In this document: positions 27,712 to 36,100 of the stretch, one piece after another
How the letters are laid out: each line of letters opens with the position of its first letter
How positions within the stretch are numbered: position 1 is the first letter of the stretch
Assembly: GCA_039584255.1 (NCBI GenBank)
Contig: JBDGYE010000007.1
Span: 1 to 64,000, forward strand
From: JBDGYE01 sp039584255
Lineage (GTDB): Bacteria; Gemmatimonadota; Gemmatimonadetes; Palauibacterales; Palauibacteraceae
Direction of reading: 5' to 3'
DNA length: 64,000 nucleotides
The notes under the pieces: generated by a model
The model's input: only the letters and a program-made list of their open reading frames with translations
The model's database searches: none
Told to the model about the DNA's origin: nothing
Program-made: the position numbers and the translations under genes

Positions 27712-28542
27712 ATGAGCGGCTCAGACGCCAAAGCACCCACTACCGAGACGCGGGGCCCAGATCCGCGCGTCAGGTGGGAAGGGCCCGAGTTCAAAGCATT
27801 CCCCGGCCCGTCCGAGGGCACGATGTGCCTGGGCGAAGACGAGATCCACCTCTGGGCCGCTTCTCTCTGCCTGTCCGCGGGCGTGGCGGAGGAGTTGCTC
27901 GGCGTCCTTTCGGCGGACGAGAGGGACCGCATCCGTCGCCTGCGCGTGGACCGTCAGCGTAGACGGGCGGCGGCAAGCCGGGGGCTGCTGCGATACCTTC
28001 TGGCCTCCTATACGGACACGACACCGGACCATCTTCGCTTCGAATACGGCGCAAAGGGCAAACCGGCTCTGGCCGGTCCGACACCGAACGGGTCTCTTCA
28101 CTTCAGCCTCGCGCATTCGGCGGATCTCCTCCTCGTCGGAATCGCCCGGGGACATGGCATCGGGGTCGACATCGAGCTCATGCGCCCGCTCTCGAACGTC
28201 GATCGCCTGGCGGCACGATGCCTCTCTTCGACAGAGCGGGCCCTGTTCCGGCGAGTCCCGAGCGCGCAGAGGAGCCAGGCTTTCCTGGTCTGCTGGACGA
28301 GGAAGGAGGCATTCGCCAAGGCCATCGGCCAGGGGCTCGCCCTGCGCCCACGGCGTATAGAAGTGACGCCTCCACCCGAGCTTCCGGCCCGACTGCTGGC
28401 CGTGGACGGCGACCGGGGCAAGGCAGCGGGGTGGGAGCTATTCCACCTGGAGCCGGAGCCCGCTCACGTGGGGGCGCTCGCCGCCAGAAAGAGCGAACGG
28501 CGGATCGGGGCCTGGAACCTGGACCCGGAGATGCTCCTGTGA
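27712..28542 (+). CDS. 4'-phosphopantetheinyl transferase (Sfp-type)
   Basis: A 276-residue enzyme that loads carrier proteins with phosphopantetheine from CoA. The two diagnostic motifs are present: GIGVDIELM (about residue 150) and CWTRKEAFAKAIGQGL (about residue 200), with LHFSLAHSADLLLVGIARG before them. The length fits the two-domain Sfp type rather than the short AcpS type. No polyketide or peptide synthase cluster is near, so it may serve fatty acid carrier proteins or distant clusters. Its TGA stop overlaps the GTG start of the next gene (GTGA, 28539-28542), which suggests translational coupling to fdrA. The start is taken at 27712 after GGAGG, although the spacing is short. Confidence 0.88.
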   Translation: MSGSDAKAPTTETRGPDPRVRWEGPEFKAFPGPSEGTMCLGEDEIHLWAASLCLSAGVAEELLGVLSADERDRIRRLRVDRQRRRAAASRGLLRYLLASYTDTTPDHLRFEYGAKGKPALAGPTPNGSLHFSLAHSADLLLVGIARGHGIGVDIELMRPLSNVDRLAARCLSSTERALFRRVPSAQRSQAFLVCWTRKEAFAKAIGQGLALRPRRIEVTPPPELPARLLAVDGDRGKAAGWELFHLEPEPAHVGALAARKSERRIGAWNLDPEMLL

Positions 28543-30227
28543 CGGTCGTCCGAAGCGAGGTCCGGCCGGGAGTCTACCACGATTCGATCGTGCTCATGCA
28601 GCTCCAGGTCTCCCTGATGGATCTTCCCGGCGTGCTGGACGCCGGGGCCGTGATGGGGAGCCCGGAGAACCTGCAGATCCTGGAGGCGAACGAGCTCCTG
28701 CCCGAAACGCTCTCGGGAGTCCGGGCGGGTGACCTGGTGGTGGCGGTCAAGGCCGAGAGCGAAGACGACGCCGCGAGAGCGCTGCGAAGCGTGGAAGCGC
28801 TGCTCGTGCGGGGCGGTTCGGAGGTGAACGAGGACTTTCGCCCGCGCAGCCTGTCGTCTGCGGCCCGCTTGTCGCCCGGGGCCGGGTGGGTGCTGGTCTC
28901 CGTGCCAGGGCGATATGCCGCGGGAGTGGCGAGAGAGGCCCTCGAGCTCGGACGCCACGTCTTCCTCTACAGCGACAACGTCCCCATAGCGCAGGAGGTA
29001 GTCCTCAAGGCAGAGGCCCGTTCTCGCGGCCTGCTGGTAATGGGGCCCGACTGCGGCACCGCGATCATCAACGGCGTCGGCTTCGGCTTCGCGAACCGTG
29101 TGAGGAGAGGCGCCGTCGGACTGGTCGGGGCGGCCGGCACCGGGCTGCAGGCCGTCACGGCGGGCATCCACGCCAGGGGAGCGGGCGTCTCGCAGGCGAT
29201 CGGAACCGGTGGTCGTGACCTGCAGGCCGAGGTCGGCGGCGTGACCGCGCTCCAGGGCCTCGACCTGTTGGCACGGGATCCGGAAACCCGAGTGATCGTG
29301 CTCGTCTCCAAGCCGCCGGAGCCCGCCGTCGTCGGACGCCTGCTGGCAGCGGCACAGCGAACGGGAAAGCCGGTGGTCGTGAACCTGCTCGGTTATGCGC
29401 CGCCAGCGCCCAGATTGGGGTCCCTTCACTTTGCCGCCAGCCTCGGCGAGGCGGCCCGGCTGGCGGCAGAACTTCTTCGCGAGGAGCCGGAGAGCCGGTC
29501 TCCCGCGTCGGGACACCGTGCAGAGGCACGGGACTTCGGCTATCTGCGGGGACTGTTCTCCGGCGGTACGCTTGCCCTGGAGGTGCTTCAGGGGCTCCGG
29601 GCCTTTCTCGAGCCTTTGCACTCCAACATGTCGATCGACGACGTTCTGCTGCTCGCGGACCCGAGCCAGAGCGAGGCGCACTCGATTCTCGACCTGGGGG
29701 CAGACGAGTTCACGGTAGGGCGGCCGCATCCCATGATCGACAACGACCTTCGTCTGCGACGCATTCGTCAGGAGGCCGCCGACCCGGAGGTCGGGCTCAT
29801 CCTGCTCGACGTGGTGCTGGGCGACGGCGCCCATCCCGATCCTGCGAGCGAGCTGGCACCGGCCATCGAGGCGGCTCGTGCGGTACGGGACGTCGAGTTC
29901 GCCGCGATCGTCGTCGGCACGGAGGAGGACCCGCAGGACCTCGGCGAGCAGGTGGAAAGCCTGGCGCGCGCGGGCGCGCGGGTCTTCCGTGACACGGCAG
30001 AGGCGCTGGAGGACCTCGCGCGCCGCCGGCCGCGGCAGCCGGGCGTGGAGCCTCCCCCGGTTCCGCTGGATGCCTTCCAGTCTCCGGTCTCGGCGATCAA
30101 CGTCGGAGTGGAGTCCTTCTTCGACAGCATCGTCGACCAGGGAGCGGACGCGCTGCATGTGGACTGGCGCCCGCCGGCCGGAGGCAACGAGAGGCTGATG
30201 GAGATCCTGAGCAAGATGGGGAGGTAG
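28539..30227 (+). CDS. fdrA: FdrA/AllF-like acyl-CoA-synthetase-fold protein
   Basis: A 562-residue protein. The N-terminal domain has MGSPENLQILEANELLPETL. The core has two CoA-ligase alpha-like domains (VGAAGTGLQAVTAGIHARGAG, VIVLVSKPPEPAVVGRLLAA and NMSIDDVLLLADPSQSEAHS), related to succinyl-CoA synthetase. In E. coli this family (fdrA, renamed allF) is one of three subunits of oxamic transcarbamylase in allantoin degradation. Here it sits next to the second subunit family (DUF1116, allG). The DUF2877 subunit (allH) and carbamate kinase (allK) are not in the window. It starts GTG inside the phosphopantetheinyl transferase stop. Confidence 0.85.
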   Translation: MTVVRSEVRPGVYHDSIVLMQLQVSLMDLPGVLDAGAVMGSPENLQILEANELLPETLSGVRAGDLVVAVKAESEDDAARALRSVEALLVRGGSEVNEDFRPRSLSSAARLSPGAGWVLVSVPGRYAAGVAREALELGRHVFLYSDNVPIAQEVVLKAEARSRGLLVMGPDCGTAIINGVGFGFANRVRRGAVGLVGAAGTGLQAVTAGIHARGAGVSQAIGTGGRDLQAEVGGVTALQGLDLLARDPETRVIVLVSKPPEPAVVGRLLAAAQRTGKPVVVNLLGYAPPAPRLGSLHFAASLGEAARLAAELLREEPESRSPASGHRAEARDFGYLRGLFSGGTLALEVLQGLRAFLEPLHSNMSIDDVLLLADPSQSEAHSILDLGADEFTVGRPHPMIDNDLRLRRIRQEAADPEVGLILLDVVLGDGAHPDPASELAPAIEAARAVRDVEFAAIVVGTEEDPQDLGEQVESLARAGARVFRDTAEALEDLARRRPRQPGVEPPPVPLDAFQSPVSAINVGVESFFDSIVDQGADALHVDWRPPAGGNERLMEILSKMGR

Positions 30228-30231
30228 TCAG

Positions 30232-31473
30232 GTGGATATAGCGCACGCCAATCGGACGGCCGTCGAGAGGATGGCCTCGGCACGGCCGATCCTCAAGACG
30301 GTCTCCACAGCCCGCGAAGTCATACCGGGCATGAGGGACAACCTTCTCCTGCACGCCGGGCCTCCGATCGAGTGGGATCGCATGTCGGGGCCTCTCCGTG
30401 GGGCCGCGGTCGGAGCGCTCCTGTTCGAGGGCCTGGCCGCGGACGAGGCCGAGGCGACGGCACTGTCCGAGAGCGGCTCTGTGGAGTTCGCGCCCTGCCA
30501 CCACCATCAGGCGGTCGGCCCCATGGCCGGTGTCATCTCCGCGTCGATGGCCGTGTACGTGCTCGAGGACGCCACTCACGGCACCAGCTCGTACTCGAAC
30601 CTCAACGAGGGGTACGGGAAGGTCCTGCGATACGGGGCCTACAGTACGGACGTCCTGGACAAGCTGCGATGGATGAACGAGGTAATGGCCCCCCTGCTCG
30701 CCGACGCGCTGGCCGGGAGTGAAGGGATCGACCTCAGGGCGCTGCTAGCGGAGGCCCTGCACATGGGCGACGAGGGACACAACCGTAACAAGGCGGGCTC
30801 GCTCCTGTACCTGAAGGCGCTGTCGCCGTTGATCGCCGGGGTGGCCGCCGACTCGTCGGTCGAGGCAGAGGTGCTGGCGTTCCTCGGCGACAATGCCCTC
30901 AGCGTCCTTAATCCGGTGATGGCCGCTTGTAAGGCGATGGCGGACGCCGCCCACGGCGTCGAAGGCAGCACGCTGGTGACCGCCATGGCTCGCAACGGTA
31001 CTGACTTCGGGATCCGGGTGAGCGGGCTGGGCGACGACTGGTTCACCGCTCCGGCCGAGGTGCCCGACGGGCTCTACTTCACCGGCTTCACCAGCGCCGA
31101 CGCCAACGCGGACATCGGCGACAGCACGATCACGGAGACGGCCGGAATCGGCGGCTTTGCCATGGCCGCGGCGCCCGCCATCGTCACCTTCGTCAGCGGC
31201 ACCCCGAGAGACGCGCTGAACGCCAGCCTCGAGATGTACGAGATCACGACGACCGAGCATCCGCACTTCACCATTCCGGCCTTCGACTTCCGCGGAACCC
31301 CCACCGGTGTAGACATCCGGAAGGTGGTCGAGCTGGGAATCACTCCGCGGATCAACACGGGCATTGCGCACCGCGAAGCCGGCGTCGGGCAGGTGGGGGC
31401 CGGACTGGTTCGCCCTCCGATGGAGATCTTCGAGAAGGCATTGCTCGCGTACGCGGACCGGTACGGGCTGTAG
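30232..31473 (+). CDS. allG: DUF1116 protein (YlbE/AllG-like)
   Basis: A 413-residue protein of the DUF1116 family. It has PCHHHQAVGPMAGVISASMA, GTSSYSNLNEGYGKVLRYGA, EALHMGDEGHNRNKAGSLLY and GFTSADANADIGDSTITETA. In E. coli the corresponding gene (ylbE, allG) encodes a subunit of oxamic transcarbamylase. The first two subunits are thus present in tandem, with a GTG start seven bases after the fdrA stop region and a GGGGAGG site. The third subunit and kinase are missing locally, so the complex may be built with distant genes or use a different substrate. Confidence 0.85.
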   Translation: MDIAHANRTAVERMASARPILKTVSTAREVIPGMRDNLLLHAGPPIEWDRMSGPLRGAAVGALLFEGLAADEAEATALSESGSVEFAPCHHHQAVGPMAGVISASMAVYVLEDATHGTSSYSNLNEGYGKVLRYGAYSTDVLDKLRWMNEVMAPLLADALAGSEGIDLRALLAEALHMGDEGHNRNKAGSLLYLKALSPLIAGVAADSSVEAEVLAFLGDNALSVLNPVMAACKAMADAAHGVEGSTLVTAMARNGTDFGIRVSGLGDDWFTAPAEVPDGLYFTGFTSADANADIGDSTITETAGIGGFAMAAAPAIVTFVSGTPRDALNASLEMYEITTTEHPHFTIPAFDFRGTPTGVDIRKVVELGITPRINTGIAHREAGVGQVGAGLVRPPMEIFEKALLAYADRYGL

Positions 31474-31633
31474 GGGCGGTTCTTCCAGGGGTCCGGACCG
31501 GGGCGATCGCGGTATGCCAAAATGGTGCACCAATCGCTCCGCTGGCGGTAAACGGCGCAGACCAGGCAGCCGGCTGGATCTCGCAATCGAGAGCCGGATC
31601 GAAGGAAGCGACGCAAAGGGAGGCAAGGACGGG

Positions 31634-32773
31634 ATGACCGACGGGATGCGGCCGGTTCGAGAGCGGCGGATGCGTCGTCCTCCGTTGACTCACCTACGCT
31701 CCGTGCTCGCCGCGCTCGCCATCTGCTCGACCGTCACGCCGGGCCGGGCTCAAGCGCCGGCGCCACCCGCGGACTGGACCTGCGTGCCCCCGGATTCGGT
31801 CGGAGTCGAAATCGAGCGGATCGCCCGGCGCGTAGGCGGAGACATCGGGCTATCGGCGATTCACGTCGAGACGGGTGCGCGCATCTCCCTGAACGGAGAC
31901 CGCCGCTTCCCGATGGCCAGCGTATCGAAGGTCCCCATGGCTCTCGAGTTCCTCAGACGCGTCGACGCCGGTGAGATCGATCTCAAGGACAGGCTGGTTC
32001 TCCCAATAACCGACTTCCGGGCCGGCCACAGTCCGCTCGCGAGCTGGTCGGGGGGCCGCCCCGTCACCGCCACGCTGGACAGCCTGCTGTGGCTGACGAT
32101 AGGGATCTCAGACAACACGGCCACTGACGTGATCCTGCAGTTGGCGGGGGGGCCGGAGTCGGTGACGCGCCGCCTTCGCGAGCTCGGGATCGAGGCGATC
32201 GACGTGGACAGGTCCGAGGCGCGAACCTTCGCCGACCTTTCGGGGATTCCCAACACCGTACCGGAAAGCGACCTCTACAGGTACTCCTACTTCCGCATAC
32301 GCGATGCCCTTCCGCCCGAGCACAGGCGGGAGGCGCGGCTTCGGTTCGGGAACGACCCCCGAGACACAGCAACGCCGGACGCCATGGCCCAGTTGCTGGC
32401 TGAGCTTCACCTGAGGGGAGCTGGCCTCACGCCCGAATCGAGGGAGCGCCTGCTGGACTACATGACCAGAAGCAGGTCGGGTCCGCGGCGGCTCAAGGGG
32501 CTGCTCCCTCGCGGGACGCCGGTCGCCCACAAGACGGGCACCCTGGCCGGGGCGATCAACGACGTTGGAATCATCACGCTGCCGAGCGGCGCCGGCCATC
32601 TGGCCGTCGCCGTCTTCGTCAACACCCTGCAACGGACGACCTGGCGACGCGAGAGGACCATCGCCCAGGTCTCGCGCCTTCTCCACAACTCCTTCACGTC
32701 GGCAGCGGACCCCGGGGCGGTTGAGCTCCTGGCCGGGACCTGCGCGCAACAGGGAGACTCGGCCTCCGACTGA
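31634..32773 (+). CDS. Class A beta-lactamase-like serine hydrolase
   Basis: A 379-residue secreted protein with signal peptide (LRSVLAALAICSTVTPGRAQ). Class A motifs are visible: SxxK as ASVSKVPMALEFL, SDN as GISDNTATDVIL, and KTG as HKTGTLAGAIND. In the omega loop, REARLRFGNDPRDTATPD places a Glu in the 166 position, but the usual Asn170 appears replaced by Arg, so beta-lactam hydrolysis is likely but not certain. The mature chain is longer than typical enzymes (about 265 residues). It stands alone, 160 bases after allG, with a GGGAGG site at 31619-31624; no regulator of the AmpR/BlaR kind is adjacent. Confidence 0.85.
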   Translation: MTDGMRPVRERRMRRPPLTHLRSVLAALAICSTVTPGRAQAPAPPADWTCVPPDSVGVEIERIARRVGGDIGLSAIHVETGARISLNGDRRFPMASVSKVPMALEFLRRVDAGEIDLKDRLVLPITDFRAGHSPLASWSGGRPVTATLDSLLWLTIGISDNTATDVILQLAGGPESVTRRLRELGIEAIDVDRSEARTFADLSGIPNTVPESDLYRYSYFRIRDALPPEHRREARLRFGNDPRDTATPDAMAQLLAELHLRGAGLTPESRERLLDYMTRSRSGPRRLKGLLPRGTPVAHKTGTLAGAINDVGIITLPSGAGHLAVAVFVNTLQRTTWRRERTIAQVSRLLHNSFTSAADPGAVELLAGTCAQQGDSASD

Positions 32774-33187
32774 GGCACGCCTGGCGGAAAGTCCCGGGAT
32801 TCGGGCCTGCAGAGGTGTTCTGCCGTTTTTTTCCTCGCCGTGACGCCTCGTGCACGATCGGCAGATAAGTTCACCGTTCAGGGCAACTTTCCGCTACAGG
32901 TACCGCGAAAGGAAGAGCCCCGAATCCGGCCGCTGCCGCTGGAGCGCCGCGTTGGACGCCGGACTAACATTCTTCCCTCGAATCTGCTGGATTCATGGGG
33001 CCTCCCGCTGTATCGAGTCGGCTTCCGGGACCGCCTGATCGCCGGGTACGCCGAACATGGCGGGAGTGCACTGCCCGAAAGGGCTGTCTGTGGAACGCCA
33101 CTTGCTGCTGTTGGGCGTCGTTCAGGCCGTACGAAGTGGCGGATCCGCCACTTCCGAAGACGTGAAACCTGCTGGCCGCGACGCGAG
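32774..33187. other. Intergenic region before the coiled-coil gene
   Basis: This 414-base gap is open in the frame of the next gene from 32840, but that extension lacks a domain, has no good start site and has the composition of non-coding DNA. A TTTTTT run lies at 32826-32831 downstream of the beta-lactamase, without a clear stem before it. Confidence 0.45.
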
Positions 33188-36100
33188 ATGGCAGACGAAG
33201 CAGGACTGAGACAGCTCAGCCTGGAAGGGGCTCAGGCTTCTGACGGGGTGGCCGAGCGCTTCCACATGAGAGCGCCTCGGCCCCTGGTCGGCAGCATCCT
33301 CTGGACACCCGTCTCGCCCGACGCACCCGCCGAGGTGGAGGGCGCGTACGATGTCTTCATCACGCAGAGGGCCCTGGGCGACCTGCTCGATCACCTCGCG
33401 ACGGCTCCTTCCGGCGAACGGCCATTCGGTCTTCTGTCCGGGGACCTTTGTGAGGACCTCGATGTCGGAGCCCGCTACGTGATCATCAGCGGCGTTTGCC
33501 GCTCTTCCGTCCCCCTCTCGGACGATCCTGGCGATCAGATACTGCCGAAAGCCTGGGAGGCGCTTCGGCGCCTTGCGGCAGGGATGCAGGGTAACCTGGT
33601 CGGGTGGTACCTGCGCAGCACGAAAGGTCAGCTGGAGCTCTCCGGAGACGAGCTGCTCTCGCACGAGAAGTACTTCAGCGAGCCGTGGCACAGTGCCATC
33701 ATCGTCTCGGCCGACCGGGATGAGCCTGGAGGCGGATTCCTGCGGCGAACCTCGCGCGGGTTCTCACCATCCGAGGCGCTGCCCTTCTACGAGGTCGTGA
33801 CGTCTCGGGCGCTCAGCAAGGGAGAAAAGCGGACCCTGCTCGACTGGAGGAACGTCCAGACCGCGGACTCGGTCGTCCCCGGTCAGCTCGCTCCCGAGAC
33901 CAGCAAGCGCGTCATGCGGGCGGCGGAGCGCTCACAGATCGGGAGCGGAGCGGAGGTCGCGGATGCGACCGCCGATGGTCCTACCGATGGGTCCGCGCTG
34001 AGTGTTCCCTCCGTGACAGGTGCGCCTGGCGTCTTCGCCGAGGAGGTCGCTAGACGCTCTATCCTGGCCGCTGCCGCGAAGACAGCGGCAGAGATGGCAG
34101 AGAGGCGCGAACGGGCCGAGGCGGCGGCACGCGAGGCGGAAGAAGAAGCGGCCCGGCGAGCCGAAGAGCTGCAAGCGGCCCGAACCGCAGCGGAGGAAGC
34201 GGCCCGCAAGGCAGCCGAAGAGGCGGCCGAGAGAGAAGAAGCCGAGGCCGCCGTCGAGCGACGCCAGGCGGAAGACCTCGCCCGGCAGGCGGAAGAGGCC
34301 GCTCGAGTCGCCGACGAGGAAGCTGCGCGTAGAGCCGTGGCCCTGACCTCTGCCCAGGAGGCTGCCGATAACGCAGAGAGCAGGGCGAACGAGCTTGAAA
34401 CCGCCCTGAGGGCGACGGAAGCAGATGCGGCCCGGCGTGTGGCAGAGGAGAACGCGGCGCGTGTGGCGGCCGAACAGGAGGCCGCCCGTCGCGCGGAGGA
34501 GGTGGCACTGGCAAAGGCGGCCGAGGAGGAAGCGGAGAGGAGGGCCGCCGAGCTGGAGGCGACATTGAAGGCCGCCGAAGAGGCGAGGAAGGAGGCCGAA
34601 GAGGAGGCCATGCGGCGGGCCGCCCAAGCCGAGGCGGCACGGAGGGCGGCCGAGGAGGAGGCGGCGCGACAAGCGGCCGAGCTCGAAGCCACCCTCGAGG
34701 CAGCCGAAGCGGCACGGAAGGAGGCCGAGGAGGAGGCGAATCGGAAGGCCGCGGAGGCTCAGGCGGCGCGGAAGGCGGCGGAAGAGGAAGCCGCCCAGCG
34801 AGCGGCTGAGCTGGAAGCCACCCTCGAGGCTGCCGAGGCCGCCAGGAAATCCGCCGAGGAGGAGGCTGCTCAGCGAGCCGCGGAAGCCCAGGCCGCCCGG
34901 AAGGCGGCGGAAGAAAAAGCTGCCCAGCGAGCGGCTGAGCTGGAAGCCACCCTGGAGGCGACCGATGCCGGTAGAAAGGCCGCCGAGGAGGAGGCAGCTC
35001 GGAGGGCCACCGAGCTCGAGGCCGCCCGGAAGGCCGCCGAGGCGGAAGCCGAGCGGCAAGCCGCGGAGCTGAAGGCCACCCTCGAGGCTGCCGACGCCGC
35101 TCGCCGGGCCGCCGAGAAGAAGGCCGAGCGGCAGGCCGCGGAGCTCGAGGCCGCTCGGAAGGCCGCCGAGGCGGAAGCCGAGCGGCAGGCCGCGGAGCTT
35201 CAGGCCACCCTGGAGGCTGCCGATGCCGCCCGCCGGGCCGCCGAGGAGAAGGCAACCCGCAGGTCCGAGGAGCTCGAGGCCGCCCGGAAGGCCGCCGAGG
35301 AGGAGGCCGAGCGGCAGGCCGCGGAGCTCCAGTCCACTCTCGAGGCAGCGGAGTCCGCTAGACGAGAGGCAGAGGCGGAGGCGGCCCGCCGGACCGAGGA
35401 GCTCGAGGCCGCCCGGAAGGCCGCCGAGGAGGAGGCCGAGCGGCGAGCCGCGGAGGCGGAAGCGGCGATCCAGGCGGTAGAACAGGAGGCCGCGCGACAG
35501 TCAGCGGAAGCCGAGGCCGCTCGCACCGCCGCCGAGGAGGAAGCCGCGCGCCGCCGCGAGGAGGCGGAAGCACACAAGGCCGCCAAGGAAGAAGCCGTTC
35601 GTCGAATGGCGGAGCTCGAGTCCGCTCGAAAGAAAGCCGAAGAAGAAGCGTTGCGGTGGGCCGCGGAAGCCGAGGCCGCCCGGAGCGCCGCCGAGGAGGA
35701 AACGGCCCGCATGGCGGCCGAGCTCGAGGAGACGCGAGAGGCGGCTGCCACAGCTCGGCAGGTGGCGGAACAGGAGGCCGCCCGGCGTTCCGCAGAGGTG
35801 GAAGCGGCCAAAAGGGTGGCGGAGGAATCCGAACGGCGGGCACGGGATGCGGAAACCGCTCGTCGATCCGCCGAGGCCGAGGCCGAGACACGCAGGTCGG
35901 AGGAAGCCGCCCGCAGAGCGGCCGAGGCAGCCGCTCTCGAGAAGGCGGCCGAGCTGGAGGCCGCCCGCGAAGCAGCCCAAGATGAGGCCGAACGGCGAGC
36001 TGCCGAGGCCGAATCAGCGCGCAGGGAGGCCGAAGAGGAGGCCAAGCAGCGAAAAGCAGAGGCCGCCGCGCGAAAGGCCGCCGAGAAGGAGGCCGCGCGT

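Noticed and set aside
28218..28538. Extension of fdrA into the phosphopantetheinyl transferase gene
   Set aside because: The overlapped frame is a shadow. GTG at 28539, overlapping the previous stop, fits better.
32840..33187. N-terminal extension of the giant coiled-coil protein
   Set aside because: No domain, no ribosome site, and Arg-rich composition unlike the rest. The MPN domain starts well after 33188.
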